In this document: positions 45,203 through 54,565 of the stretch, one piece after another
How positions within the stretch are numbered: the first letter of the stretch is position 1
Layout of the letters: every line of letters begins with the position of its first letter
From: Chitinophaga eiseniae
GTDB taxonomy: Bacteria > Bacteroidota > Bacteroidia > Chitinophagales > Chitinophagaceae
Assembly: GCF_012641265.1 (NCBI RefSeq)
Contig: NZ_JABAHZ010000001.1
Location: 1,054,001 to 1,118,000, forward strand
Length of the DNA: 64,000 bases
Reading direction: 5' to 3'
Translations under genes and position numbers: made by a program
The notes under the pieces: generated by a model
What the model was told of the DNA's origin: nothing
The model's input: only the letters and a program-made list of their open reading frames with translations
Databases searched by the model: none

Positions 45203-46570
45203 TTATGGTTTAGTGTAAATAATTCTAAGTTTCATATTGTATTGCGACAGATTACCTCCGCCTACTTTCACCCTATCCACGTCTATGGGCAGAGAGGAAG
45301 TATTCAACGCTTTCAGCTTGAAACCATTATTGGCATCGAGTTTTTTGATAAACCGCTGTACCGTATTGGCAAGGTTAAATGTATACTGGACTACCTGTAT
45401 TCCTCCGAAGTTAGTAATTACCTGGCGGGTTCCTCCATAGTAACTGGGGCCACCGGATGAATAGTAGTCGATGGGCACCTTGGTGGAGTCCCCATTGCCA
45501 TATTGCAGTAAAGATAAGCTTCCTGGTTCAATAAAAATATTATTCATGTCAGAAGGTCCGGCAGTAATTTGTGTAATGATTAATTCTGCCTTGTTGATCA
45601 TCACATTAGGAAAGTTTTCCAATCCCGGGATAGTCAGCTTCGTATACAAACCAGGCGCGTTGTTCAGGAACAGGATACTGTCGCCTTGCGGGTTACCGGT
45701 ATTGATAAACCGGCCTGCCTGAGAACCGTTGTAATTCCTGGCGAAATAGTTGGCGTGAGCGCTGGTATATTGGTTGAAGCTCATTACGGCCCGCAGCGAA
45801 TCCTTTTCTGAGTTCTTGTAGAATACCGTCAGTTTCGTATTTACATCATTGAGCGACAGGTAAATCATGTTCCGGTTGGTGCCCAGCAGGGTATCCGGTA
45901 TAATGGCAAATCCTTTCAGATAAGCCCTGAATGCGGAGTCGGTGGCAAATGCGCCATCCGATTTCTGCTGGAGTAACTCGTTACCAAAGGCAGGACTAAG
46001 CTTAATACGCAGCTGTGCTGCCTCTTTGTTGCCGTAAACGCTTACCGAATCACGGAGACTCAGGGGCGTTACCGTTACCTGGCCCAGGAGATTACTTTTA
46101 TCGTATCCCAATGCCCTGTCATAGGCGTAGTTGGTATCGATCGTAAACTTGGGATCTGTCATCCGGTAAATGCGGAACGTTTGCGGGGTGGAAGAATCTC
46201 CCGTATAACCTGCATATGCCAGTGACAATACTACAGAATCGAGGGTTTGTCCGGCTCCGTCAAAGGTGAAAGCGCTTTTGGGCAGCGATACCTGCGTATA
46301 TACGAAGGCATGGCTTTTACCAAAAACCGGGTCTGTAGTAATAGAGCCCAGGATTTTCCGGTAACTGCTATTACCATTTGCAACAGAGGAATCATACCGG
46401 AGAATGTTGTTGGCGATGATACCGGAAATCACGGTGTCATGTGCATTTACAAAATCGCCAGGAGGAATAAGGCCACTTCCGAGGAGGGTAGATTTATTAC
46501 AACCTGCGGCGCCAAACAGTAGAGTAATATAGGTTGTTAAGAAACTAAGGTTTCTGAAATTGATCTTCAC
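45203..46570 (-). CDS. DUF4270 family lipoprotein
   Basis: 455 residues. Lipoprotein signal LLFGAAGCNKSTLLGSGLIP, with lipidated Cys at about residue 24. The rest is beta-rich with the DUF4270 features: SGIIANNILRYDSSVANG, the long DSVVLSLAYAGYTGDSS region and the C-terminal IDVDRVKVGGGNLSQYNMKL. DUF4270 proteins are widespread in Bacteroidota next to the short glycogen synthase and panC; their function is unknown. It is exposed in the periplasm or on the outer membrane. Lies between glgA-like and metK in the same direction. Confidence 0.88.
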   Translation of the reverse strand: MKINFRNLSFLTTYITLLFGAAGCNKSTLLGSGLIPPGDFVNAHDTVISGIIANNILRYDSSVANGNSSYRKILGSITTDPVFGKSHAFVYTQVSLPKSAFTFDGAGQTLDSVVLSLAYAGYTGDSSTPQTFRIYRMTDPKFTIDTNYAYDRALGYDKSNLLGQVTVTPLSLRDSVSVYGNKEAAQLRIKLSPAFGNELLQQKSDGAFATDSAFRAYLKGFAIIPDTLLGTNRNMIYLSLNDVNTKLTVFYKNSEKDSLRAVMSFNQYTSAHANYFARNYNGSQAGRFINTGNPQGDSILFLNNAPGLYTKLTIPGLENFPNVMINKAELIITQITAGPSDMNNIFIEPGSLSLLQYGNGDSTKVPIDYYSSGGPSYYGGTRQVITNFGGIQVVQYTFNLANTVQRFIKKLDANNGFKLKALNTSSLPIDVDRVKVGGGNLSQYNMKLRIIYTKP

Positions 46571-46623
46571 GCGTTATGTTGTTAGTGAGTATTGGTTAAA
46601 CTGCCGAACATGCTTTGAAATAG

Positions 46624-47442
46624 CTACTTACCCAGCAACTGGTTGTATAATGCGAGGTAATCGCCAAGATCATCGTTATCTTTCTTGAAAGGCAAAATTA
46701 TCTTTCCCTTTTCTGCTTTTACTTCATCCACCACTTTCTTTTCCAGCTTGTCGCCCGCCAGTACCACCGCATCTGCGTATTTGGCAGCTCCCCTGTTCAA
46801 GGCAGTGTTGGTACCATCCTTAAACAGCTCCATATCCTTTTCTTTGATCTGGTTACTGATGGTGGCTTTCTTCACAAAGGTGGTGCCTAACTTTTCTTTG
46901 AACGTGTTAGGCGTCAGCGAATATATGATTTTTGAGTTGGCAAAAACCGGCTCCTTCTTGTAGGCCGTTTTCAGATACATCGGTATCAGAGAGGTCATCC
47001 AGCCACTGCAATGAATAATGTCCGGAGGCCATCCGAACTTTTTCACTGTTTCCAGGGCTCCCTTGCAAAAGAAGACAGCTCTGGCTGCATTATCGTCAAA
47101 AAACTCCTCGTTTTCATCGGCAAATACAGTCTTCCGCTTAAAATAATCTTCATTATCCAGGAAGTAAACCTGCAACCGGGCATTCGGAAGGGATGCCACC
47201 TTGATAATCAACGGGTAATCATCCCCGTCAATCACAATGTTGATACCCGACAACCTTACCACTTCGTGCAAACGGTGTCTTCTCTCATTAATAATTCCAA
47301 ATCTGGGCATGATCACTCTCACTTCCAGGCCAGCCTCATTGGACTTAATTGCCATTTTATTGACCATGTTCGCGTAATCACTCAATTCCAGGTACGGCGA
47401 CATCTCTTGGGCAATAAAAAGAATTCTTTTCTTTGTGGACAT
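46624..47442 (-). CDS. Short glycogen/starch synthase-like protein (GT5 N-terminal domain only)
   Basis: 272 residues, about half of a normal GlgA. The sequence matches the N-terminal GT5 domain (ILFIAQEMSPYLELSDYANM, VIMPRFGIINERRHRLHEV, DIIHCSGWMTSLIPMYLKT), but the ADP-glucose-binding loop is altered from KTGGLAD and the whole C-terminal GT-B domain is missing. This is a constant form of Bacteroidota near panC and DUF4270, not a local truncation, to my knowledge. Whether it is catalytic is unclear. It is divergent from panC. Confidence 0.82.
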   Translation of the reverse strand: MSTKKRILFIAQEMSPYLELSDYANMVNKMAIKSNEAGLEVRVIMPRFGIINERRHRLHEVVRLSGINIVIDGDDYPLIIKVASLPNARLQVYFLDNEDYFKRKTVFADENEEFFDDNAARAVFFCKGALETVKKFGWPPDIIHCSGWMTSLIPMYLKTAYKKEPVFANSKIIYSLTPNTFKEKLGTTFVKKATISNQIKEKDMELFKDGTNTALNRGAAKYADAVVLAGDKLEKKVVDEVKAEKGKIILPFKKDNDDLGDYLALYNQLLGK

Positions 47443-47482
47443 TTAACGCTGATTATTAATGCAGTAATTTTAATTTGGCTTG

Positions 47483-47490
47483 CAAAATTA
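47483..47490 (-). promoter_or_regulatory. Candidate -7 promoter box for the glgA-like/DUF4270/metK group
   Basis: On the minus strand TAATTTTG, a perfect TAnnTTTG match, 41 bp before the glgA-like start, with TTGG 22 bp further upstream as a possible -33 element. Confidence 0.5.
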
Positions 47491-47551
47491 CGGATTTTTT
47501 ACGGAATATTGGCCAATCTGTCAGTTTTAACATCCTTTTAAGCAATGATTT

Positions 47552-48415
47552 ATGTATCTATTTAAGCGCAGCACGGACCTGAAGAAGCATCTTGACCTGG
47601 TAAGAAAAAACAACAAAAGCATTGGATTTGTGCCCACTATGGGAGCCCTCCACGATGGGCATCTGTCACTTATTCAGGCCGCCAGGAAAAATACTGACGT
47701 GGTCATTTGCAGCATCTTCGTCAATCCAACTCAATTCAATGATCCAAAAGATTTTGAAAAATATCCTATCACCATTGAAGAGGATATTAAAAAATTAAAT
47801 CACGCATCGACAGATATACTTTTTTTACCATCCGTAGAAGAAATGTACCCGGAGGGACTGGAAAGCGATCTGCATTACGACTTTGGCGACCTGGAAAACA
47901 TCCTGGAAGGTAAATTCCGGCCCGGGCATTTCCAGGGCGTAGGCCGCATTGTTCACAAGTTACTGGATATTGTGCAACCAGACCAGCTTTTTATGGGACA
48001 AAAAGATTTGCAACAGTGCCTGATTATCCGTCGCCTGCTCCAGATTACCCATTCTCCTGTGAAACTGGTCGTGTGTCCTACGGAAAGAGAAAAAGACGGC
48101 CTGGCCATGAGCAGCCGCAATACCCGGCTCTCCCCTGCCGCCCGCAAAAAGGCCACCACCATCTACCAGGAACTGACGATCATCAAAAATAATTTTGGTA
48201 AAGGCCTCTATTTCATGGAAGAAGCCCATGAGGCTTTCGACCACCTGAAAAAAGAGGGCTTTGAACCGGAGTACGTGGACATACTCCAGTTGGAAAACGG
48301 TATGCTCCGTCCCCTGGATCAGCCACCCGGCGATGCCACGGTGGTAGTAGCACTGGCCGCCTGGCTCGACGGGGTCCGCCTGATCGACAACATGATATTA
48401 AAGGGCAGCCTCTAG
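47552..48415 (+). CDS. panC: Pantothenate synthetase
   Basis: 287 residues. Class I signature IGFVPTMGALHDGHLSLI at about 24-41 (HIGH-like HDGH), SIFVNPTQFN, the FMGQKDLQQ stretch and AMSSRN (KMSKS-like). It condenses pantoate with beta-alanine using ATP in the cytoplasm. panD, which supplies beta-alanine, follows at 48536, and panB, which makes the pantoate precursor, is at 53298; panE is not in the window. Divergent from the glgA-like gene. Confidence 0.97.
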   Translation: MYLFKRSTDLKKHLDLVRKNNKSIGFVPTMGALHDGHLSLIQAARKNTDVVICSIFVNPTQFNDPKDFEKYPITIEEDIKKLNHASTDILFLPSVEEMYPEGLESDLHYDFGDLENILEGKFRPGHFQGVGRIVHKLLDIVQPDQLFMGQKDLQQCLIIRRLLQITHSPVKLVVCPTEREKDGLAMSSRNTRLSPAARKKATTIYQELTIIKNNFGKGLYFMEEAHEAFDHLKKEGFEPEYVDILQLENGMLRPLDQPPGDATVVVALAAWLDGVRLIDNMILKGSL

Positions 48416-48423
48416 CCTTATGG

Positions 48424-48468
48424 AACAAGACATGCAGCGCACGCTGCACCAGGACTGCATGTCTTGTT
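48424..48468. terminator. Hairpin between panC and panD
   Basis: A perfect 14-bp stem (AACAAGACATGCAG, 48424-48437, with CTGCATGTCTTGTT, 48455-48468) around a loop that itself contains a small GCGC stem. It follows the panC stop by 8 bp. No long T run directly after it, but T-rich sequence begins 10 bp on. It ends just upstream of the panD -7 box. Confidence 0.65.
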
Positions 48469-48489
48469 CGATCTTCCATATTTTTTTCC

Positions 48490-48497
48490 TAGTTTTG
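48490..48497 (+). promoter_or_regulatory. Candidate -7 promoter box for panD
   Basis: TAGTTTTG matches TAnnTTTG exactly, 38 bp before the panD ATG. The expected -33 position falls at the foot of the hairpin at 48424-48468. Confidence 0.5.
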
Positions 48498-48535
48498 CAG
48501 ACGCTCTTTTAATAAGCGTTAAGCCAGTACAAATT

Positions 48536-48880
48536 ATGCAAATCGAAATTTTAAAGTGTAAGATTCACCGCGCAGTAGTTACCGAAGCCAATCTGCAATA
48601 TGTTGGAAGCATTACGATTGACGAAGACCTGATGGATGCTGCTGGTTTAATCGAATACGAAAAAGTCCAGGTATTAAACGTAAATAACGGGGAAAGACTG
48701 GAAACCTATGTCATCAAAGGAAAACGCGGTTCCGGCGTCATTTGTATGAATGGCCCTGCGGCCCGCCTGGTAGCTCCTGGAGACATTGTGATTATTATTT
48801 CCTATGCCACCATGGATTTTGAAGAAGCTAAAAAATATACGCCTATTGCCATTTTCCCTAAAGAAGGGAATAAATTGTAA
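48536..48880 (+). CDS. panD: Aspartate 1-decarboxylase precursor
   Basis: 114 residues from the ATG at 48536 ([20 protein letters not shown]). The longer open frame from 48464 adds residues without family similarity, so the inner start is preferred. The self-cleavage site Gly24-Ser25 is present in [12 protein letters not shown]; processing yields the pyruvoyl group from Ser25. KIHRAVVT and [19 protein letters not shown] are standard. It makes beta-alanine from aspartate for pantothenate. Placed between panC and a UPF0104 membrane protein (37 bp further on). Confidence 0.96.
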   Translation: MQIEILKCKIHRAVVTEANLQYVGSITIDEDLMDAAGLIEYEKVQVLNVNNGERLETYVIKGKRGSGVICMNGPAARLVAPGDIVIIISYATMDFEEAKKYTPIAIFPKEGNKL

Positions 48881-48917
48881 CCCTTATTGTTATTAACACC
48901 CTAAACAACTTTGGATC

Positions 48918-49943
48918 ATGCCCAAAACGCTTAAGAACGTCATTAAGTTTGTTTGCTTTTTCGGCATAGGGGTGCTATTGATATGGCTGTTCTCCAGGAA
49001 TATCAATGCAGCAGAGTGGGACCAGATTAAAGTGGCCCTGCGCAAAGCCAACTATTGGCTGCTGATCCCTACTATGACCATCGGCATCGCCAGTCACTGG
49101 TTCCGGGCCGTAAGATGGAAGCTACTGATGAAGCCCCTGGGCCATCAACCTGCTACCCTCAACACCTTCTTTGCCGTGATGGTGGGCTATCTCGCCAACC
49201 TGGCCGTACCCCGCCTGGGAGAAGTAACCCGCTGTGGTTTACTGGCCCAGTATGAAAAAGTACCGGCCGACAAACTGGTAGGCACCATGATTGCCGAACG
49301 CGCCGTGGACCTGGTATGCCTTATTCTCCTCATGATCCTTACCGTGGTAACCCAGCTCGATCTTCTAGGCTCCCTGGTAAATGAAACCGTTTTGCAGCCC
49401 ATCTCCAACAAGATAGCGCATGCCAACGGCATGCAACTGCTGGCAGGCATCATCATAGTTGCCGTGGCCATTCTGGTACTCGGATGGTTGCTGCGCCGCT
49501 TTGCCCGTTCCAAAATAGCTATCACCGTAAAAGGCCTGATCAGGGGCATTGCGGAAGGCTTCCTGTCGATCGGCAAAATGGAAAGGAAGAAAAAAGTATG
49601 GTTCATTATCCATTCCGTATTGATCTGGTCCTGCTACCTCTCCCAGGTATATATTGGCTTTTTCTGTCTCCAGGAAACCAGCCACCTGGGCATCAGCGCC
49701 GCCCTGGCCGTGCTCATGATCGGTAGTGTAGGCATGATCGTTATGCCCGGCGGTATCGGCGCCTATCAGCCACTGGTACAGAAAACGCTGGAAATCTACA
49801 GCATCCCTTCAGCTATCGGCTTCGCCTTTGGCTGGATTATCTGGGTGGCACAAACCATGCTGGTGATCATCCTGGGCTTTGTTAGCCTGGTGGCCCTTCC
49901 TATCTATAACAAAAAGAAAGAAGCCGTGCCCGTAACGCCTTAG
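48918..49943 (+). CDS. Lysylphosphatidylglycerol synthase TM-region/UPF0104 family membrane protein
   Basis: 341 residues with about eight membrane helices. Family features: SHWFRAVRWKLLMKPLG near residues 49-65, NLAVPRLGEVTRCGLLAQYEKVP near 92-114, the AERAVDLVCLILL helix and VMPGGIGAYQPLVQKTL near 277-293. This is the flippase-like membrane part of MprF-type proteins without the aminoacyl-transferase domain. In Bacteroidota it commonly follows panD. Probably moves or handles a lipid at the inner membrane; substrate unknown. Likely cotranscribed with panD. Confidence 0.88.
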   Translation: MPKTLKNVIKFVCFFGIGVLLIWLFSRNINAAEWDQIKVALRKANYWLLIPTMTIGIASHWFRAVRWKLLMKPLGHQPATLNTFFAVMVGYLANLAVPRLGEVTRCGLLAQYEKVPADKLVGTMIAERAVDLVCLILLMILTVVTQLDLLGSLVNETVLQPISNKIAHANGMQLLAGIIIVAVAILVLGWLLRRFARSKIAITVKGLIRGIAEGFLSIGKMERKKKVWFIIHSVLIWSCYLSQVYIGFFCLQETSHLGISAALAVLMIGSVGMIVMPGGIGAYQPLVQKTLEIYSIPSAIGFAFGWIIWVAQTMLVIILGFVSLVALPIYNKKKEAVPVTP

Positions 49944-49975
49944 TGTCTCCCCAGCTGAAAGATATCGATTAGAAG

Positions 49976-50003
49976 CGCCCCGCTAACACGGGGCGTTTTT
50001 TAT
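49976..50003 (+). terminator. Intrinsic terminator after the UPF0104 gene
   Basis: Stem CGCCCCG with CGGGGCG, loop CTAACA, followed directly by a run of six T. Textbook form, 32 bp after the stop. Confidence 0.9.
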
Positions 50004-50135
50004 TTCCTATAAAGATGCCTGACCGTACGAAATATCCTGTTTTTCTTTAACTTTAATTTAATACTTCAATTAAAGCGAAAGCCGTATCATCGTATTTTAG
50101 TATGATGTGAATTTTTTGAATGTAAATTAGTTAGT

Positions 50136-52283
50136 ATGCGTTTGCAGAATAGTGAGAACCTCGATATCATGACAATGCCTGAAGTAATTGTATCTAAAAA
50201 AACTGCCCGGAAAAAGCCCCTTCCCGAAAAGAAAAAAATGATAGCCCGGGATATCAGCTGGCTGGCATTCAATGCCAGGGTATTACAGGAAGCAGCTGAT
50301 AAAACAGTTCCCCTTCACGAACGCATTCGCTTCCTGGGTATCTTTTCCAATAACCTCGACGAGTTTTTCAGGGTACGCGTAGCCACCCTCAAACGCATGA
50401 TGTCTTTTGGCAAATCAGCCAAAATGCACCTCGAAGAAAACCCCGACAAAATACTGGATGAAATCCAGGCCAGGGTAATAGAACAACAACGGGAATTTGA
50501 CCAGGTATGGAAAGATATTGCCACGGAAATGGAAGCGCAGCATATCTACCTCCGCACGGAAAAACATCTCAATAAAGAACAACAGAAATTTGTACTCAAT
50601 TACTTCAATGAGCAGGTACGTACCAACATCATCCCGCTCATGATCGAGAGTATACAACAATTTCCCATCCTGCGTGATAAGTCCATTTACCTGGCCATTG
50701 TGCTGGCCCGCCAGGATAATTCGGTGCGACAGAAATTTGCGTTGATAGAAATCCCTGCCAACGTACTTCCCCGCTTTATCATTCTGCCCTCCAAACCAGG
50801 AGAGCATGATATTATCCTGCTGGAAGACCTGATACGCTTCTGCTTACCCAGCATCTTCGTTTATTTTGGTTACGATAAATTTTCCGCACACATCATCAAA
50901 GTGACCCGTGATGCGGAACTGGACATCGATAATGATATCTCCGACAGCCTCATTCACCAGATTGAAAAAGGCCTGAAAGACAGGCGTAAAGGCAAGCCGG
51001 TAAGGTTTGTATACGACAAAGATATTGACCCGCTGCTGCTGGAATACCTGATGCGCCGGCAGGGATTATCGGGGAAAGATAACCTCATCCCGGGAGCCCG
51101 CATCCATAACTTCAAAGATTTTATGGACTTCCCGGAATCTATCTTCCCCCCGCATACACACCGCAAAACCTTTACCCATCCCCTGTTTGTAAATGCGCCC
51201 AGCGTAATGCATGTGATTCAGCAACAGGATGTGATGCTCCATTTCCCTTACCATAGCTTCGATACCATTATCGACTTGTTAAGGGAAGCCGCCATAGATC
51301 CCAACGTATCCGCAATCAAGATAACTGCGTACAGGCTGGCCCGTAATTCAAAAATTATCAATGCCCTGGTGAATGCCGTACGTAACGGTAAACAGGTAAC
51401 CGTAGTACTGGAACTGCGTGCACGTTTTGATGAAGCAGCCAATCTCGACTGGAAATCCCGGCTGGAAGAAGAAGGCGTAAAAGTATTGCTGGGTATTCCC
51501 AACATGAAGATACATGCCAAGCTCTGTGTGATTAAAAAACGGATTGGCAACAAAACCATTCAGTGCGGCTTTATCAGCACCGGCAACCTCAATGAAAAAA
51601 CAGCGCGGGTATACGGCGATCATTGCCTGTTAACAGCCAACCGCCTGATCATTGCCGACATGAACCGCATCTTCTCTTACCTGGAAAGTCCGCGGCATGA
51701 TATCAAAATACTACAGGGCTGCAAAACCCTGCCGGTTAGTCCGCTGAACATGCGCGATACCTTCCTGCGGTTGATAGACCGGGAAATTAAAAACGCCAAA
51801 CACAAGAAGAAGGCCGCCATTACCATCAAAATGAACTCGCTCTCGGATGCGATGCTGATTGCCAAGTTGTATGAAGCTGCCAAAGCGGGCGTAGATGTGA
51901 AGATGGTGATCCGGGGTATCTGTTGCGCCTATACGGAGAATAAAAAATGGAAGAAGAATATCAATGCCATCAGTATTGTAGATGAATACCTGGAGCATGC
52001 CCGCGTATTTATTTTCCATCATGGCGGGGCAGAGAAAGTATTTATTGCCTCCTGTGACTGGATGGTGCGTAACCTGGATCATCGCATAGAAGCCGCCGTA
52101 CAGATAACGGATCCGGCTATACGACAGGAGCTGATCGATATTATGCAGATACAGCTGAGCGGCAACGTAAAAGCCCGTATACTGGATAATGAGCAAACCA
52201 ATCAATACAAGAAAGAAGGGGATAAAAAGATCCGTACCCAGGTAGAAATCTACCGGTACCTGCACGAAAAACAATACCTGTAA
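50136..52283 (+). CDS. ppk1: Polyphosphate kinase 1
   Basis: 715 residues, normal length. N-terminal domain with ARDISWLAFNARVLQEAADK and LGIFSNNLDEFFRVRVATL; core PLFVNAPSVMHVIQQQDVML (here the family's stretch is somewhat diverged), DILLHFPYHSFD-like VMLHFPYHSFDTIIDLLREA, catalytic His in NMKIHAKLCVIKKR and the second His in LEHARVFIFHHGG. It makes and degrades polyphosphate from ATP at the inner membrane. Directly followed by ppx. The ATG at 50136 is supported by no upstream alternative in frame; a later ATG (about residue 12) is possible. Confidence 0.96.
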   Translation: MRLQNSENLDIMTMPEVIVSKKTARKKPLPEKKKMIARDISWLAFNARVLQEAADKTVPLHERIRFLGIFSNNLDEFFRVRVATLKRMMSFGKSAKMHLEENPDKILDEIQARVIEQQREFDQVWKDIATEMEAQHIYLRTEKHLNKEQQKFVLNYFNEQVRTNIIPLMIESIQQFPILRDKSIYLAIVLARQDNSVRQKFALIEIPANVLPRFIILPSKPGEHDIILLEDLIRFCLPSIFVYFGYDKFSAHIIKVTRDAELDIDNDISDSLIHQIEKGLKDRRKGKPVRFVYDKDIDPLLLEYLMRRQGLSGKDNLIPGARIHNFKDFMDFPESIFPPHTHRKTFTHPLFVNAPSVMHVIQQQDVMLHFPYHSFDTIIDLLREAAIDPNVSAIKITAYRLARNSKIINALVNAVRNGKQVTVVLELRARFDEAANLDWKSRLEEEGVKVLLGIPNMKIHAKLCVIKKRIGNKTIQCGFISTGNLNEKTARVYGDHCLLTANRLIIADMNRIFSYLESPRHDIKILQGCKTLPVSPLNMRDTFLRLIDREIKNAKHKKKAAITIKMNSLSDAMLIAKLYEAAKAGVDVKMVIRGICCAYTENKKWKKNINAISIVDEYLEHARVFIFHHGGAEKVFIASCDWMVRNLDHRIEAAVQITDPAIRQELIDIMQIQLSGNVKARILDNEQTNQYKKEGDKKIRTQVEIYRYLHEKQYL

Positions 52284-52296
52284 ATTTAAAATGTTT

Positions 52297-52304
52297 TACT
52301 TTTG
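52297..52304 (+). promoter_or_regulatory. Candidate -7 promoter box before ppx
   Basis: TACTTTTG, exact TAnnTTTG match in the 44-bp gap between ppk1 and ppx, 23 bp before the ppx ATG. No -33 box; ppx may also be read from the ppk1 promoter. Confidence 0.35.
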
Positions 52305-52327
52305 GTTTTTGATCTAACGACTGACAG

Positions 52328-53218
52328 ATGAAATTAGCTGCGATTGATATTGGCTCCAATGCTGCCAGATTACTCATTTCTGAAGCATCGCCAAATAGTT
52401 CCGGAGTGATGGACTTTACCAAGCTGAATCTGGTAAGGGTACCGCTGCGACTGGGATTTGACGTATTTACCAGCAATATCATCTCAGAGAAAAAGGCCGA
52501 ACAACTCATCAATACCATCAAATCCTATCGCCTCCTGCTCGACGTATACGATGTAAAATACCTGAAGGCCTGTGCCACCTCAGCCATGCGGGATGCCACC
52601 AATGGCCCCGAAATCCTGCAGCAGGTAAAAGAAGCGACGGGTATCGATATTAAAATTATCTCCGGCCAGGAAGAAGCAGCTTTTATTTATGAGAACCATG
52701 TAGCCGAACACCTGGATACCACCAAGTCTTATCTTTATATAGACGTAGGTGGCGGTAGTACAGAACTCACGCTCTTCAGTGCCGGCAAACAGGTATTCAA
52801 AGAATCGTTTAATATAGGTACGATCCGGTTGTTGCAGCAACAGGTGACCGACGTACAGTGGCAGCAGCTGAAAGATTTTCTGAAACAACAGCTCAAAGGG
52901 GCCGGTCCCGTATACGCGATCGGCTCCGGCGGCAACATTAATAAAATATTCTCTCTCTCTAAACGCAAAGAAGGTAAACCACTATCACTGGATACGCTGA
53001 AAGATTACTACAAGGAATTCAGCAGCTTTACTGTAGAAGAACGTATTCACCTCTACAACCTCCGGGAAGACCGCGCCGACGTGATCGTACCTGCCTTGCA
53101 GATCTACGTAAACGTGATGCGCTGGGCCGATACGCCGGAAATTTTCGTTCCTAAGATCGGACTGGCAGATGGCCTTATCCATGCACTTTACGAGGAAATA
53201 GCCGTCAGCCGCACATAA
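52328..53218 (+). CDS. ppx: Exopolyphosphatase (Ppx/GppA family, short form)
   Basis: 296 residues: the two-domain ASKHA core without the C-terminal HD-like part of E. coli Ppx. Phosphate-1 loop AAIDIGSNAARLLI at residues 4-17, the acidic EEAAFIYENHV, phosphate-2 loop YIDVGGGSTELTLF and AIGSGGNINKIF near 197-208. It removes phosphate from polyphosphate chain ends or hydrolyses pppGpp. The pairing with ppk1 44 bp upstream supports polyphosphate turnover. Confidence 0.94.
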   Translation: MKLAAIDIGSNAARLLISEASPNSSGVMDFTKLNLVRVPLRLGFDVFTSNIISEKKAEQLINTIKSYRLLLDVYDVKYLKACATSAMRDATNGPEILQQVKEATGIDIKIISGQEEAAFIYENHVAEHLDTTKSYLYIDVGGGSTELTLFSAGKQVFKESFNIGTIRLLQQQVTDVQWQQLKDFLKQQLKGAGPVYAIGSGGNINKIFSLSKRKEGKPLSLDTLKDYYKEFSSFTVEERIHLYNLREDRADVIVPALQIYVNVMRWADTPEIFVPKIGLADGLIHALYEEIAVSRT

Positions 53219-53297
53219 AAAACATTTCCTTTTATCTTTTTATATTGCCACCTTTGCGGTTATTGCTAACAGCCCTTAATGCTAAAAGCTACTGCTT

Positions 53298-54113
53298 ATG
53301 TCAGTCCATAAAGAAATTAAGCGTATCACCACGCATGTACTACAGAAGATGAAGGTGGACGGAGAAAGAATATCTATGCTCACTGCATACGATTATTCTA
53401 TGGCCCGCATTTTTGATGATGCCGGCATTGATATCATACTGGTGGGTGATTCTGCTTCCAACGTAATGGCCGGTCATGAAACCACGCTGCCTATTACATT
53501 AGATCAGATGATCTACCATGCTGCTTCGGTGGTAAGAGCCATTAAACGTTGCTTTGTGGTAGTAGATCTTCCTTTTGGTTCGTACCAGGGCAATTCCAAG
53601 GAAGCGCTGAGCTCTGCGATCCGCATTATGAAGGAAACCGGCGCACACGGTATTAAAATAGAAGGCGGCGAAGAAATTATTGAATCCGTAAAACGTATTA
53701 TCTCCGCGGGTGTGCCGGTAATGGGTCACCTGGGACTTACCCCCCAGTCAATTTACAAATTTGGCACTTACGCCGTACGTGCTACAGAAGAAGCCGAAGC
53801 CAATAAGCTGATCAACGACGCCAAACTGTTGCAGGAAGCTGGTTGCTTCGCTATTGTGCTGGAAAAAATCCCTGCCACACTGGCTAAAACAGTGGCCGAG
53901 TCGGTAGAAATTCCTATTATCGGTATTGGCGCCGGTAAATATGTAGATGGCCAGGTATTGGTGATGCACGACATGCTGGGTATCAATAAGGAGTTCAAAC
54001 CACGCTTCCTGCGTCGTTACCTCGATCTCTATACAGAAATCTACGGAGCCACCCAGGCTTATATCCACGATGTAAAAGCCAAAGATTTCCCGAACGACAA
54101 CGAACAATACTAA
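53298..54113 (+). CDS. panB: 3-methyl-2-oxobutanoate hydroxymethyltransferase
   Basis: 271 residues. Signatures: [40 protein letters not shown] (metal-binding Asp in VGDS), [22 protein letters not shown] and [20 protein letters not shown]. It adds a hydroxymethyl group from methylene-THF to ketoisovalerate, the first pantothenate-specific step. It stands alone after ppx (80-bp gap), 4.9 kb from panC-panD. Confidence 0.97.
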   Translation: MSVHKEIKRITTHVLQKMKVDGERISMLTAYDYSMARIFDDAGIDIILVGDSASNVMAGHETTLPITLDQMIYHAASVVRAIKRCFVVVDLPFGSYQGNSKEALSSAIRIMKETGAHGIKIEGGEEIIESVKRIISAGVPVMGHLGLTPQSIYKFGTYAVRATEEAEANKLINDAKLLQEAGCFAIVLEKIPATLAKTVAESVEIPIIGIGAGKYVDGQVLVMHDMLGINKEFKPRFLRRYLDLYTEIYGATQAYIHDVKAKDFPNDNEQY

Positions 54114-54124
54114 GCTCATTTTTT

Positions 54125-54156
54125 ACAGCCCTGCCAAAAGCGGGGCTGTTTATTTT
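54125..54156 (+). terminator. Intrinsic terminator after panB
   Basis: Stem ACAGCCCtGC with GCgGGGCTGT, loop about 5 nt, followed by a T-rich tract (TTTATTTTT). Confidence 0.85.
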
Positions 54157-54565
54157 TATAGATATCGCTTTTCTTTCGTTTCAAATACTTATATTTGTTC
54201 ATCACTTTTATAAGTTGAATGAATCACCTGTTAAACATACAGCTTTCTCTTCTCTCCTATTTACGGAGCACCTGCTCCCATGTGCCATAGGTAGCACAAA
54301 GGGCATTTAACTTCCCTACATATTTTTCTTGCTACACTACCGCTCAAGCGGTTAACTGTATTGCATTTCAGCATTCCTGTAATGAATGATCGGCGTCAGC
54401 TGTACCGGTATTTTCCATGGTATAAACTAACAGTCATCATTCATAAAAGTTTGTTGCATGGAATATAACGTTAACGGATATACGTAGTGTGTAATAATGG
54501 CTATGTTTTTTCACTAAACGGGTGAAGCTAACCGCTTCACGCATCACTATAATTCCAAACAGATT
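54157..54565. other. Intergenic region upstream of the lysine-catabolic genes, with inverted repeats
   Basis: About 410 bp without a gene. Inverted repeats: GGAGCAccTGCTCC (54265-54278), TGTGC...GCACA (54281-54298), ACCGCTcaAGCGGT (54339-54352) and GTGAAGCtaaccGCTTCAC (54522-54540). The nonamer TAACCGCTT occurs at the last one and, inverted, at 54347-54355. No consensus -7 box found. Confidence 0.5.
54522..54540. promoter_or_regulatory. Inverted repeat 26 bp upstream of the saccharopine dehydrogenase gene
   Basis: GTGAAGC, 5-nt spacer TAACC, GCTTCAC. Possible operator or leader hairpin; shares TAACCGCTT with the palindrome at 54339-54355. Confidence 0.4.

Noticed and set aside
48464..48535. 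An N-terminal extension of panD
   Set aside because: The added residues are unlike PanD, and the ATG at 48536 puts the Gly24-Ser25 cleavage site in its normal place and follows a -7 box.
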